Positions 29,617 through 39,815 of a stretch of 64,000 nt of DNA are shown here, in pieces. The translations under genes and the position numbers were made by a program. The stretch spans positions 204,156 through 268,155 of the forward strand of contig CAJNDS010002822.1 in NCBI GenBank assembly GCA_905221605.1, in the 5' to 3' direction. The notes under the pieces were generated by a model that worked only from the letters and a program-made list of their open reading frames with translations, had not been told where the DNA came from and made no database searches. Source of the stretch: Symbiodinium natans. Taxonomy: Eukaryota > Sar > Dinophyceae > Suessiales > Symbiodiniaceae. The stretch's first letter is position 1; each line of letters starts with the position of its first letter.

Positions 29617-29760
29617 CGCGGGTCGTGGGCCGAGGTCTTCCAGCCGTCCTGTCCGCCCATTCTCAAAGTAACGGTCGACGTGCAGTTTGACACTGGCGTC
29701 AAGATCCAGGCAGGTGATGTGCAGTTTTTGGTCTGCCATGTGCCTTCTGGGTTTTCTTGA
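29617..29760 (+). CDS. Exon candidate, unknown protein
   Basis: Open for 47 codons to TGA after TGAAAG. Reads AEVFQPSCPPILKVTVDVQF then GVKIQAGDVQFLVCHVP, with beta-strand-like alternation. A donor (CAGGCAG/GTGATG) may end it near 29713. Confidence 0.45.
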   Translation, partial: RGSWAEVFQPSCPPILKVTVDVQFDTGVKIQAGDVQFLVCHVPSGFS

Positions 29761-29970
29761 TGGAAGGGGCTTTGTCTGCATTCCATGATTACAAGCCTCT
29801 CCGCGTGGGGGCATCAAAGGGTCCTCCTGGTCCACCTCACAACACAGCGTTGGACAAGCCTATCCGAGCCTACCCAAGCCTACCCAAGCCTACCCAGCCC
29901 TCCATGCCCTCCAAACCCCCTTGTTCATGGAAGGTCGGCGGAGCAAAACACGAGGCACGGCACCTGATTT

Positions 29971-30351
29971 ATGGAAGTGTCCGAAGATCTCGTCCTTCGC
30001 ATCTGGTCGCTTGAGCTAACAGGGCCATGGGCTTCCGGATGTGTGCAAGGCGGGCAAGACGTGCGAGCCTTGGCCACCTGGTCTTTTCAAGCAAGCCGAG
30101 CGGTCTCAAGACGTGGGAAGATGCCAAAATGCCCCAAGAACCAACAGAACCATAAGAACCACACTAAAAGAAACCCTGAGCCTGAAGGTCCACCGCCACC
30201 TACCTCTCCAACTCTGCCGGGATGCCCAGAGCGAGGGGGGGTCGGACAGCTTTGGTCCTGGGATCTTCTTGTGAACCGGGTGGTTTGCAGGTCGCATTTA
30301 GAGGCTGGCCCTCAAGTGAAACTAAGCATGAGCAACTGCTGTAGGTCATAG
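29971..30351 (+). CDS. Hypothetical ORF, 126 codons
   Basis: Starts ATG GAA GTG TCC (MEVSEDLVLRIWSLEL). The rest is Arg/Pro-rich, and two other frames are open in the same span. Upstream at 29859-29897 is a 10-bp tandem (CCTACCCAAG). No family recognised. Confidence 0.25.
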   Translation: MEVSEDLVLRIWSLELTGPWASGCVQGGQDVRALATWSFQASRAVSRRGKMPKCPKNQQNHKNHTKRNPEPEGPPPPTSPTLPGCPERGGVGQLWSWDLLVNRVVCRSHLEAGPQVKLSMSNCCRS

Positions 30352-30368
30352 GTATTTGTGGACACAAC

Positions 30369-30587
30369 TTGGGTGGTGGGACCATCTACCGGCCCTGCTG
30401 GTTTTACACGTGTGGGGCGTACATGCAGGGGGTCGCCTGGCATGGCTCCAAAGCTTCATCCGGACACACCTTCAAAACATTCCCCAAAATGACGGCAAAA
30501 ACCCAGGCTTTTGTGATGCTTAGTTTGGCTTTGGGGATTCCAGGTGCCGAAACACCATACTTTAAACCCTCAACAACGAGAGTTTAG
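30369..30587 (+). CDS. Hypothetical ORF, 72 codons
   Basis: Aromatic-rich start (GGGTIYRPCWFYTCGAYMQG). No splice context is clear. Confidence 0.25.
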   Translation: MGGGTIYRPCWFYTCGAYMQGVAWHGSKASSGHTFKTFPKMTAKTQAFVMLSLALGIPGAETPYFKPSTTRV

Positions 30588-30642
30588 GGGTTCCTCTTGA
30601 GGGAATCGGGCTGAAGCAAAAGACGCATGCTGTTCACGTGAG

Positions 30643-30713
30643 GCGGCTCGCGGGCCCATGACGAAGGGCTCACTGCGGATCGAGGAGTGCTGGGACAAAA
30701 CCCCTCTTTCCTA
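30643..30713 (+). CDS. Internal exon candidate, unknown protein
   Basis: 23 codons between CACGTGAG and TTTCCTA/GTTTAGGG. Reads RGPMTKGSLRIEECWDKTPL. Phase 0 start, 2-base end. The donor GT is the first of the TTTAGGG words at 30714-30750. Confidence 0.45.
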
Positions 30714-30947
30714 GTTTAGGGTTTACGTTTTCGGGTTTAGGGTTTAGGGTTTGGGGATTTTTGTTTGGTACCTCATTCCCTTACCTCATTCCCTCATTCC
30801 CGGACATTCCCTACTAAGAGCCAGCCAGAAAGGGGCTCCGAGTGGGGCCTGGGTTGAGGCTCAGAGGGCTCAGAGGGCTTCGGATTCGGAGAGTTCAAGA
30901 GGGCTCAGGATACAGGGCCGACATGAGGCCCCTAGCACCTTTTACAC

Positions 30948-31063
30948 CCCTAAACCCTAAACCCTAAACCCTAAACCCTAAACCCTAAACCCTAAACCCT
31001 AAACCCTAAACCCTAAACCCTAAACCCTAAACCCTAAACCCTAAACCCTAAACCCTAAACCCT
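30948..31063 (-). repeat. CCCTAAA array
   Basis: About 16 perfect units running into CTTTCTTAG. Confidence 0.97.
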
Positions 31064-31070
31064 TTCTTAG

Positions 31071-31169
31071 ATCCGAACAGAAACTCGTCAAGATGAAATA
31101 AGGGTGGGTGGGGAGGAAGATGGAAAGTTCCGCACACAGTGTATGTCAATGCAGAGACAGAGCAAGTAG
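31071..31169 (+). CDS. Exon candidate, charged protein
   Basis: Follows the array through the good acceptor CCCTTTCTTAG. Open for 32 codons to TAG: IRTETRQDEIRVGGEEDGKF. A donor (ATAAGG/GTGGGT) may end it after about 33 bp. Confidence 0.4.
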   Translation: MRTETRQDEIRVGGEEDGKFRTQCMSMQRQSK

Positions 31170-31734
31170 AGTGAGCGTGCGCGCCTGTGGCATTTCTGTG
31201 AGGTTCTCTTGAATGAAAGCCGGTTTGCGGCGGGTCTCTTGCAGAGCTTGTGGCTTCTTTGAGGTATCTGCTTGTGGCTAGGAGACCACCACTTCAAACA
31301 GTTTAACCAAGCCCTACAGCCCTCACTACATCTAGAGGTTTCTAGAGGTTTGGTTACGCATTTGTAGGGCTGGCTGTTGTCGGGTCCTCCGGTGGTCAGG
31401 TTTTTTTTTGAGCATCTGCACGGGTGGTAGGTTGATTCCTTCTGCGGACTTCTGACCATACGAGTGCGCAAACATGCAGTGCAGTTCAGGAGTCAGCACA
31501 GTCAAAGTGGGCATCGGTCAGTCGATGGTTTTCGAGGATATAGATGAACCGCTTAGCAGCCTGCGTTGTGGTGCGAGGTCGCTAGGCCGGTGGCGAAAAA
31601 CCCTACGGAAATACACTTTCATCTAAGCCTTACAGTCCTAGCTAGTCAACCAACAACACTAAAGCCCAAACCTACACGACATCATGGGGGAAGTTGGGAG
31701 CTTCGGGTGTGTAAGGCCCCGATTTCAGTCCTTT
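31170..31734. other. No gene seen
   Basis: A minus-strand ORF (31088-31471) has no support. Confidence 0.3.
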
Positions 31735-31842
31735 TTAGGGTTGGTTTAGGTTTAGGGTTTAGGGTTTAGGGTTTAGGGTTTAGGGTTTAGGGTTTAGGGT
31801 TTAGGGTTTAGGGTTTTAGGTTTTGGGTCTTGGGTTTTGGGG
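31735..31842 (+). repeat. TTTAGGG array
   Basis: About 13 units, then TTTTAGG and TTTTGGGG variants. Confidence 0.95.
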
Positions 31843-31870
31843 TTTTATAAGGCCCAGTCTATAGGAACCC

Positions 31871-32326
31871 ATGCCAAAGCTTCTGCTAATGCTCTTGAGC
31901 TTTGCTGGTGAGGACTTCGATCCCGTCCCCTTCGCAGTCGCCCACAATGACCAGGGAAGCAACTTCGCCGCGCGCCCACGGGGTTTAGGGTTTAGGGTTT
32001 AGGGTTTAGGGTTTAGGGTTTAGGGTGCGAGGCAGGCAGTGGCCAGGAGTCCTGCTGCAAAAGGGTCTAGGGTTTATTGCCGAAGCTTCCGATCCTGTCT
32101 TCGGAGTTGACGGAGGCTCGGGGTTTAGGGTTTAGGGTTTAGGGTTTAGGGTTTAGGGTTTAGGGTTTAGGGTTCAGGGCTCAGGGGTGCAGGTAAATTA
32201 TTGCGTTGGTCCCCCAAGTTGGACATTGCGCTGGCTCAGGTCTACAGCAAAGGCAAGTGGAGATACACTGCGTTGTCTGCCCCAAAGCCGCAGGCTCAGT
32301 TCCATCTTTACCTTGCACTCTTGTGA
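31871..32326 (+). CDS. Three-exon candidate with N-terminal hydrophobic start
   Basis: Exons 31871-31982, about 32064-32122 and 32193-32326. The first has ATG after an in-frame TAG and reads MPKLLLMLLSFAGEDFD, like a short signal peptide. The second reads IAEASDPVFGVDGG. The third follows GGTGCAG and reads KLLRWSPKLDIALAQVYSKG to TGA. Exons 1 and 2 end in GT fused to TTTAGGG arrays. Exact phases do not all match, so an exon edge or an exon is missing. Confidence 0.42.
31983..32027 (+). repeat. TTTAGGG array
   Basis: Six units from the donor after 31982. Confidence 0.95.
32123..32185 (+). repeat. TTTAGGG array
   Basis: Eight units from the donor after 32122, ending in TTCAGGG and CTCAGGG. 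Confidence 0.95.
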
Positions 32327-32747
32327 AGTCTGTCGCCGCCCAAGACAGCATAGTTTGTGCCCTAGCTTAAGCCCACTTTTGTTTTGATTCCTCATAATTC
32401 CTTGGTTTCTCTTGGCAATATTTGTCACTGCGGCTGCTTTCTGTTGAAGGTTTAGGCGTTTGCGGCTGTCTGGAAAGGGAAGTGCCCTGTGCTAGCCGTA
32501 AGATGGCGACGTACACCAACCAAAAGGCAACCCTGAAGTCAAAACAAAAGGAAACAAGGACAAGCAAAACCCTTGCACTGCAAACAGCAGCCTTTGCATC
32601 CTGAAGCTTGTGAGCTTTTGCAGATTCTAGGAGCCTTAAATCCTGGATCTGGAGAGCGGCGGGTAGTGCCGGTTGGTTTTGTGTACTATAGGGGTCGGAA
32701 TAACTAATAGTATTCCCTTATGGCCCCTTTGTACATGTACTATAATA
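32327..32747. other. Weak ORF only
   Basis: A short Lys-rich frame MATYTNQKATLKSKQKET ends at 32604. No context. Confidence 0.25.
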
Positions 32748-32828
32748 TCCCTAAACCCTAAACCCTAAACCCTAAACCCTAGACCCTAAACCCTAAACCC
32801 TAAACCCTAAACCCTAAACCCTAAACCC
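32748..32828 (-). repeat. CCCTAAA array between AT-rich repeat-like words
   Basis: Left flank GTACTATAATATCCC resembles the centre of the palindromic family (TACTATAATCCC), so this array may also sit inside an old copy. Confidence 0.9.
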
Positions 32829-32943
32829 TGCTATTCTAATAGTTAAGGCCCCCCCCATATTACAAGTGCAGAGCTGGCCGCCCCTAGTGATCTGAATCTG
32901 ACCTGAAGGTACCGTAGCCCTTTGTATTTTGCTCGTTTGCCGA

Positions 32944-33002
32944 TTTAGGGTTTAGGGTTTAGGGTTTAGGAGTTTGGAGTTTAGGGTTTAGCGTTTAGGG
33001 TT
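32944..33002 (+). repeat. TTTAGGG array, degenerate to the right
   Basis: Units become TTTGGAG and TTTAGCG. Confidence 0.9.
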
Positions 33003-34118
33003 GCGAGGCTTGGGCCAGAGCTTGAGGTTTGAGGATAGAGATGGACCGTTTTGCAGGCCTGCAGTCTGTTGCGAGGCTGCTATGCAAAAGAAACCTGCAA
33101 GTTAAAACACACACTTCAACCCTCGTAATCCCAACCCGGAGTTGTAGACTCTATCCAGATACTTCATTGTGAGTTCTTTTGAAGCCTTTAACAGCATGTC
33201 GAAGCTACGCCATGCCAACTCGAATCCGTTGGCTTTATTGTGGACCTTGTTGGAATTGCACCCCCAATAAAAAGCAACAAATCTACGACGCGCCTGACCG
33301 TGATGTTTTTTCAGAGACTATTGCTGCTTGGAATCATGGTTTGGGGGGGGGGAGTTCTGCACCTCTCAGTGGACGTCAGTTCTACACAGGATGCAGGTTT
33401 TTATGAGCCCCAAAAGGGCTGCCAGTGTGAGAGTCGAAAACCCCAAGCCCTGAACCCTAAATCTACTCCTTGCCTGCTTCGTGCGAGTGCGAGAGTCGAA
33501 ACTCTTGCAGGTGGAACTGGCGAGGTCAGGGGGAGAAGCCCACAGAGGGAAAAGCTGCCGACCTCGAGGCATGCTTTTTTTTGTTTTCTTTCCAAGTGTT
33601 CCCCCACAAAACCTTAGGACCCTGAGAATTCAAGTGTTCCCCAAAATCTTAAGACGGCCCTAAGACCCTGAACCCTAAGCGTTCCCCAAGACCCGAAGAC
33701 CCTAAGACCCCAAACCCTAAGTGTTCCCCAACACCCTAAGACCACTGAGCCCTAACATAGGTTTAGGGTTTACCCTCCGACCCGAGAGTTGCCCGCTGAG
33801 CCTCTGGAGTCCCCAAAACGAGTTAAGCCCAACAGGTCATCGGCGCAAGATCGGTGGACAACGTCCCCCAGATCAAGGTGGACTGATGATGCTTGCTTGA
33901 TGAGCGGGAGCTCAGGTTTTCTAGAGCTCCAGCAGTGGAGAGGGATTGAGGGTTCTAGGGTTGGGACCTGTAAGGTCCTTTGGTTGTAGGCTCTTCGGGT
34001 TTCTTGACGGCTCTGGGGGTTTGAGACTTTGAGGGGCACGGCGATCCGGGACCGAGGGTCCCAGTAGGTCGTGTGCACTCGAGCTTGTGGTGTGACCCCA
34101 TACGGCCCCTGCAAGCCA
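33003..34118. other. Weak ORFs, motif pair
   Basis: GTGTGAGAGTCGAAAACC at 33425-33442 and GTGCGAGAGTCGAAACTC at 33481-33498. Around 33610-33760 are degraded tandem words GTTCCCCAA.ACCCTAAGAC. A + frame at 33789-33989 starts MPAEPLESPKRVKPNRSS but lacks context. Confidence 0.3.
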
Positions 34119-34441
34119 AAACCCAAAACCCAAAACCCAAAACCCTGAACCCTGAACCCTAAACCCTGAACCCTGAACCCTGAACCCTGAACCCTGAACC
34201 CTGAACCCTGAACCCTGAAGGGTTAAGGGGGTTTAGGCGGCCTGGGTTCAGAGACTGGGTTCCAAGACAGGGCTTACTTTAGGAGGGAGCACACGGTAGT
34301 CTACTTTGGGAGCCCCGAAACCCTAAACCCTAAACCCTAAACCCTAAACCCTAAACCCTAAACCCTAAGCCCTAAGCCCTAAGCCCTAAACCCTAAACCC
34401 TAAACCCTAAACCCTAAACCCTAAACCCTAAACCCTAAACC
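34119..34441 (-). repeat. CCCTGAA and CCCTAAA arrays
   Basis: 34119-34220 is a homogeneous CCCTGAA block; 34318-34441 is CCCTAAA with CCCTAAG in the middle. A 97-bp spacer separates them. Confidence 0.95.
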
Positions 34442-34780
34442 TAGCTGACTAGTTGTACCCTGCTGCTTCGCTGCATGGAGAGATGTGGTTGTTTTGGTAT
34501 GTTTGAGGACTGTGGTTTGTTGGGGTACATCTGCATGCAGCATAAGTGGCTACTCCAGAGCATCAGAGTCCTGTAGCAGGTTGCTTTCTGTCTGGGTGTT
34601 GCTCTTTATTGCATGTTTGGTTAGCGCTTCGCTCGGGTGGATCCGAAGTACCAGCTTGGGACTCTTGGTTTTTTCGCTGAGAACTATGGTGATTTCAAGT
34701 AGCCAAAGGCGAACGTATACAGAGTATCCAGACTTTCCCCTGCAGGGGTTCCGAGAGGTCAGCTAAGCGGGTGGCAAAAA
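34442..34780. other. No firm gene
   Basis: The + ORF 34485-34766 is hydrophobic, but no splice sites stand out. Confidence 0.25.
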
Positions 34781-34921
34781 AAACCCTAAACCCTAAACCC
34801 TAAACCCTAAACCCTAAACCCTAAACCCTAAACCCTAAACTCTAAACCCTAAACCCTAAACCCTAAACCCTAAACCCTAAACCCTAAACCCTAAACCCTA
34901 AACCCTAAACCCTAAACCCTC
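34781..34921 (-). repeat. CCCTAAA array
   Basis: About 20 units. Left flank GCGGGTGGCAAAAAAA resembles flanks near 149 and 31588. Confidence 0.97.
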
Positions 34922-34936
34922 TTTCCTGAATGACAG

Positions 34937-35026
34937 GTTCACCTGCGGCATGCCACCGAGACTGAGCTTCGGTTTGGCTCCCAAGAGGGGCAGAGTCCAC
35001 AACGCCCGCTTGACCCGAAACTCTGA
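34937..35026 (+). CDS. Exon candidate, unknown protein
   Basis: Follows TGAATGACAG. Open for 29 codons to TGA (VHLRHATETELRFGSQEGQS). A second frame (starting FTCGMPPRLSFGLAPKRG) is also open, so the frame is uncertain. Confidence 0.35.
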   Translation, partial: VHLRHATETELRFGSQEGQSPQRPLDPKL

Positions 35027-35044
35027 AGTCTGACGGGTTATCGG

Positions 35045-35110
35045 GGATGTTTAGGGCTTAGGGTTTAGGGTTTAGGGTTTAGGGTTGAGGGTTGAGGGTT
35101 GCAAAAGGGT
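35045..35110 (+). repeat. TTTAGGG array
   Basis: Ends in TTGAGGG units. Confidence 0.9.
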
Positions 35111-35690
35111 TGAGGGTTGGCGGCTTAGTGACTAGCAGTCTACTGGTTGATGCTGAATCCTTACTTGGTTGTGGCAGTTCTGGTGTCGTCTGATTTTGTG
35201 GATACGTGTTATGCAGTTGGCCAGTAAACAGCATTCACGCATGCAGTCTCGTTCTGTCTTGGTCACGTTCGAAGAAGTCCTGGATTTGTGGCTCTGAAAA
35301 GCCTGCAATCGTCATCATCGATCCAGGGCCTTCCCTACAAGCGGAAATCCGAAGCCCCGAACCCCAGTTTGCTGGTTTTGGGGCTTAGGGACCACATTGA
35401 ACCTCAAATCCCAAAATCCTCCAAAAAACCCTTAAGCCCTGAGCGTCGGAAACCCTAAGCCCAGAGCCCTCAGGCCTGTGAAAGCTTAGAGGACGGTCGC
35501 AGATCTCCTGAACCATTCTGAACTCGAAGCCCTTTGAGACATGTTGTTTCCTTTTGTGGTGCTCCGGAAGTCAGCTAAGATACCAACCTTCTTGCTTGCT
35601 GCGTATCTGCATGATGGTAGCCTCTGCTCTTGATCCGCAACCCAATTCTCCAAGCCACGAATTCTGAACAACCAGAAAAACTAACCCTAG
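35111..35690. other. Weak ORF only
   Basis: A + frame at 35206-35388 reads EKPAIVIIDPGPSLQAEIRS in its second half. No context. Confidence 0.3.
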
Positions 35691-35694
35691 AGTT

Positions 35695-35880
35695 AAACCC
35701 TAAACCCTCAGCCCTTTTCCCTAAACCCCTAAACCCTCAGCCCTTTTCCCTAAACCCCTAAACCCCTAAACCCCTAAGCCTAAACCCCTAAACCCCTAAA
35801 CCCCTAAACCCCTAAACCCCTAAACCCCTAAACCCCTAAACCCCTAAACCCCTAAACCCCTAAACCCCTCAACCCCTTTA
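35695..35880 (-). repeat. CCCCTAAA array (8-bp unit)
   Basis: Most units carry four C, unlike the 7-bp unit elsewhere. Confidence 0.95.
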
Positions 35881-35987
35881 TTCCAAAGCCCTGCGCTTCC
35901 CTCCTGAGTCATCATTTTTGCTCCGTCCAAGAGAAGAGGCGGCTCGGATAGAGAGCAAAGAAAAGCCCTCTATTCCCTACATAAAAT

Positions 35988-36053
35988 CCGAAACCCCAAA
36001 CCCGAAACCCCAAACCCCAAACCCTAAACCCTAAACCCCAAACCCCAAACCCT
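35988..36053 (-). repeat. CCCCAAA/CCCTAAA array
   Basis: Mixed variant units left of the exon at 36087. Confidence 0.9.
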
Positions 36054-36086
36054 GCGTGCCAACCGTGGCCGAGGCGCTGTTTACAG

Positions 36087-36476
36087 TACCAGGCCCTACG
36101 GGATGCACAGGACCGCCTGTCCCTGTTAGGTTTGCCAGTTTTTTGTTTGGGACATTTAGGGTTTGGGATTTAGGGAAGCCGAAACCCTGTAATCCTAAAC
36201 TCGAAGCCCGAAACCCGAAACCCTAAACCCGAAACCCTGAACCCTAAACGAAAAACCCTAAACCCTAAACCCTAATCCCTAATCCCTAAACCCTAAACCC
36301 TAAACCCTAAACCCTAAACCCTAAACCCTAAACCTTACACGGTTTAGGACCGAGGAGGGATGAGTTGCAGGGCTTAAGTGCAGGGTCCACTGTAAGCACC
36401 AGCTCCAACTCCCAAACCATAGAAGTTCAGGAGGATGCCGACTACGACATGCTGCTGGCACAGGCTGGGCCTAAGG
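36087..36476 (+). CDS. Helical protein, two exons
   Basis: Exons 36087-36129 and 36384-36476 join in phase (1+2). The first lies between GCTGTTTACAG and CTGTTAG/GTTTGCC and reads YQALRDAQDRLSLL, a heptad-like helix. The second lies between AAGTGCAG and CCTAAGG/GTTTAGGG and reads NSQTIEVQEDADYDMLLAQA. A coiled-coil protein fragment is likely; the family is unknown. The intron holds a C-rich array at 36182-36337. Confidence 0.52.
36182..36337 (-). repeat. CCCTAAA/CCCGAAA array in an intron
   Basis: CCCGAAA units on the left, CCCTAAA on the right. Confidence 0.93.
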
Positions 36477-36541
36477 GTTTAGGGTTTAGGGTTTAGGGTT
36501 TAGGGCTTAGGGCTTAGGGCTTAGGGCTTAGGGTTTAGGGT
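36477..36541 (+). repeat. TTTAGGG array with CTTAGGG block
   Basis: Four adjacent CTTAGGG units in the middle. Starts at the donor after 36476. Confidence 0.95.
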
Positions 36542-37728
36542 TACTTGGTGTAGGGCACTTTCGGCTTGTTCATCGATTGTTGGGGTTCAAAGGGGGCCCA
36601 GCTGTTAACGGCAGATGCTCCTTCTTGCACATGCCTTGTAGGGCGAACAGCATTGTAAAATCAATGTGGGGTGCCGAAGCTCATGCGAACAGACCCAAAG
36701 TGCTGCAAAGGCCCTGCGTTGAAATCGCTTTAGGTGACGAAGTCCAAGCAAGCCGGTGTGGATCGGTCTTGACCTCAGCAAATCTGGAATTTGGTATCAT
36801 CCCTGCACAGGGTTGCTGATACGGAGCTCTCATCGAAACTCGAAGCCAGAACATGGACATATAGCAGCTCAGTAGCCAATATGGTGTCCTGTAGCGGTAG
36901 CTTTACCTAAGTTCCTTAGCAGCAGCCCAATCAATGGGCTTCTAAACCATGAATCCAAAAAGGCCTAAGAAGTTTTCAGAAGCAAAGCCAGAGGATGACA
37001 GGGCTTTGGGATCTTCGCATGATTCCTGAGCCTCAGAGCTGCCCTGAGGGAGCACATCGAGTTTGCTGAAGAGAGGCCACGGCGGGGTTTGGGCTTTCGA
37101 GTTTCGAGCTCAGGTGTTTGCGGGGTTGTTTTCTAAACCTCTATAAACTTCCATGCAAGGGCCCAGTCAGTCATGCAGAGACCCTGTCGGGTTAAGATTT
37201 GCCAGGATATCCCCTTTGAAATCCGAGATGACCCCTGAGAGCTTGTAGCTGAGAGCTCGAACCATGTAGCTGGGGTTTAGGGCTCATATCGGGTCCCAAG
37301 TTCATCCTTTCAAAGGTGACACCGACACCGCTGCAAAGCCCATTGAATCTCGTCCAGCTTTCCTTCCCGAAGTGCTCTCAGGTCACGTCTTCCTCACAAG
37401 TCGGTTGGCGTGCCTTCTTGAGTATGAGTATGTGCCGACATGCATGAGTTCTGGCATCTATCCCCATTTTGATTAGACCTTACCACGGGTAAGCCCTGAG
37501 GGCTCTTTACCTTACATCCACACCAGGCCTCGGGATAGCTAAAGGGTCTGTTGCATCCTTGAGGGCCTTGTGTGCTTGGGATAGCTATGAGTTAGGGCCA
37601 ACCACCCAAAACCTGCCAGGGGTTTAGGGTTTAGGGTTTTGAGGTTTAGGGTGCTGGCTGCAAGAGACCTGGATGCAAAAAAAAGGGCTTATTTGGTAGG
37701 GCCCGCATCTGAACACTGGACCCCTCAG
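36542..37728. other. No firm gene
   Basis: The + ORF 36577-36819 has mixed content without splice context. Two TTTAGGG units at 37619-37635. TGGATGCAAAAAAAAGGG at 37670 belongs to a dispersed motif. Confidence 0.3.
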
Positions 37729-37771
37729 CTCGAGAACCTCAAAGGCAGCATGGCCAGCGAGCCCCGTGTTG
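37729..37771 (+). CDS. Small internal exon candidate
   Basis: 14 codons between GACCCCTCAG and GTGTTG/GTAAGG, both strong consensus sites. Reads LENLKGSMASEPRV. Phase 0 start, 1-base end. Confidence 0.45.
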
Positions 37772-37883
37772 GTAAGGTTTAGTGAAGTTTAGTGCTAGCA
37801 GCATCATGGTCAAATGGATTTCAAGCAGTGCCATGTTTCCTTCTGCCCGACCACACTGGATTGTTTAGCTAGCTGTTGCAGTT

Positions 37884-38186
37884 GTGAACTGCTCGGACAC
37901 AGGTCGGGCGCAAGGTTTATCTCACTTCTTACAAGTAGGCACAGGTGCCCTGCAACCTGTTGATTGTGGTATGGCGCGCCGCCTCACGGACGCCTTCTTG
38001 CGGCGCGTGCAAGGGTGTGGACGATACATGTATGAGTTACTTCGCGTGCCTCAGTCCTCCGCCGCGGGACGGCATCGCGCACGGCTTGGAACCTTGCTGG
38101 TCACCATCATCGTGCCGCTTGGCCGTAGTGGGAGCCCAATTTGGGGGGGCTGCAATTCTAATCTCAGGGAAGGTCATGATTATTGA
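37884..38186 (+). CDS. Hypothetical coding segment
   Basis: The frame reads MARRLTDAFLRRVQGCGRYM then LLRVPQSSAAGRHRARLGTL. An overlapping + frame from 37945 is Cys-rich and equally open. One of the two is probably an exon after the acceptor TAGGCACAG at 37943. Confidence 0.3.
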   Translation: MNCSDTGRAQGLSHFLQVGTGALQPVDCGMARRLTDAFLRRVQGCGRYMYELLRVPQSSAAGRHRARLGTLLVTIIVPLGRSGSPIWGGCNSNLREGHDY

Positions 38187-38258
38187 TTGTTCACGAATAG
38201 GTAAACAACAACCGTAAACAACCTGAACACTTGCATGGCGCACAGAAGAATATCTATT

Positions 38259-38261
<3 letters not shown>

Positions 38262-38295
<34 letters not shown>

Positions 38296-38337
38296 TCATT
38301 TATTCATTTATTCATTTATGTTTGTGTATACACAAAC
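38262..38337. repeat. (AT)n, (TTCATTTA)n and an 18-bp palindrome
   Basis: The perfect palindrome GTTTGTGTATACACAAAC closes the block at 38320-38337. Confidence 0.95.
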
Positions 38338-38417
38338 AAACATTCGCTGTGTTTCTAAACTGCCTGTAGCAGCGCTGCGCTGTACTTCCCGGACCATGGC
38401 AAGCTGAGCTCTTAGTG

Positions 38418-38508
38418 CTTAGGGTTTAAGGTTTAAGGTTTAGGGTTTAGGGTTTAGGGTTTAGGGTTTAGGGTTTAGGGTTTAGGGTTTAGGGTTTAGG
38501 GTTTAGGG
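38418..38508 (+). repeat. TTTAGGG array
   Basis: Starts as TTTAAGG units, then eleven perfect units; ends 12 bp before the next exon's acceptor. Confidence 0.96.
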
Positions 38509-38519
38509 AGAGCAGCGCA

Positions 38520-39181
38520 GGATTCCCCTGCAGAACCTGTTTCAGATCGGTGTCCACTTTTCGCCTTCCTTGGTCATCCTCCAAGCCATCCTTCTACCGG
38601 CAGCCCTCGTCATCTCTTGGCGGCTCCGGCACCGACTCGATGACGACTTCCCGCATTTTTGGGATGATGCCCGGGCGAGCAACCTGCTTCAGAACCCAGG
38701 ATGCCAAAGTAAGCTGTCAGGCTTGACTTGGGATTCTTACATGGCTTTTGTGGCAGCAACGCCCGGGAAGTATGTAAGCCAAAGAATCGTTAAGAGTCGA
38801 CCGCCTTGAAGGAAGGAGCTGTTCAAAGTTACCCTGAGTCAGTAGTTTGTAAGGATGGCGATCTTCTACGGCATTGTCGTCTTCCATCTCATCCCTTTAC
38901 TGATCTGGGGTTCTGGGCAAGATGTTGCGGAGAGTTTGACCCTCAATGTTGCCGGATATTTTGGTATTTATTTCATTGTGTTGGACAACCATACTCTCCC
39001 GACCGTGCTGATCTCGCTCTATGCAGTGGCTGCTTGCATAAAGGCTGCTGTGACACAAGCGTCGTTTACAAAAGGAAGCTTGGCCCAAGTTGGAAAATAT
39101 GTTGACGGCACAAGCCTTCTACGATTCGACGGTAGCATCAGCAAGATACAAGAGCAGAAAGAAGCCTCGAACGGAAGCTGA
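38520..39181 (+). CDS. Polytopic membrane protein fragment
   Basis: The exon from about 38520 (after GCAGCGCAG) to 38709 (CAAA/GTAAGC) reads NLFQIGVHFSPSLVILQAIL, a membrane helix, then RHRLDDDFPHFWDDARASN. A second stretch from about 38854 reads MAIFYGIVVFHLIPLLIWG, NVAGYFGIYFIVL and TVLISLYAVAACIKAAV, three more hydrophobic helices. Near 39080 the best frame shifts by one (KLENMLTAQAFYDSTVASAR) and runs to about 39200 before CGAG/GTATGA, so a short intron lies between. Transporter or channel-like; no family named. The join across 38710-38853 is not resolved. Confidence 0.45.
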
Positions 39182-39470
39182 CGTCCCCATCACCTGCCGA
39201 GGTATGATGCAGCAGAGTTTTCAGACCTTCGTGTATTCTTTCTTTACAAGATATTTCTTGTTGCGTCTCGACCGGCATTCGCTCCTGATGAAGATCTTGG
39301 AGGACATGTCAGATTGTTCACCCCCCTCCCCCGAACTCTACACCTAGACCCCAAAACCCTCAAACGCAAGGCTCCGCTTCATAATCCAAAGCCCACAATG
39401 TCGGTAGAAGGGATGCCCTGGTCTTCTGATAGTTCTTCCATGCAGTTGAATCCAGACCTGAAAGCTTTTT

Positions 39471-39568
39471 TGAGATGTTCCCCCTTATACGAACAGTCCT
39501 ACGGATTCTACTGGGGTGGTGCGATCATCCCTCTTAAGGACTGTTCGTAAAAGGGCAAACCTCCCAAA
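39471..39568. mobile_element. Palindromic-family copy
   Basis: GAGATGTTCCCCCTTATACG with GAACAGTCCTACGG on the left; TTAAGGACTGTTCGTAAAAG and CAAACCTCCCAAAG on the right. Confidence 0.75.
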
Positions 39569-39578
39569 GTCCCTCAAG

Positions 39579-39689
39579 GACACTCGGTGGCGAAGGGAAA
39601 GCTCCTCCCAGCCACGATTTGAGGCGCTCATCGACCTAGTCCGGCACCGCGAAGGCCACAAAAGCCTGGCGAAGGTCCTAAGTGTCTAG
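39579..39689 (+). CDS. Exon candidate, possible terminal exon
   Basis: Follows AGTCCCTCAAG, 10 bp after the palindromic element. Open for 36 codons to TAG: RRESSSQPRFEALIDLVRH then REGHKSLAKVLSV. Helical and protein-like. Confidence 0.5.
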   Translation, partial: DTRWRRESSSQPRFEALIDLVRHREGHKSLAKVLSV

Positions 39690-39815
39690 GCCCTGGGGAT
39701 ATTTTCATACTTTCCCTTCTTCGGTTTAAGAGGATCATGGATTGGAACTTTTTTCCCCCCCTTATTGAGTTTAAGGGGATCAGATGTAATAGTTAGTTCT
39801 TCAGAGGGCTTTAAG

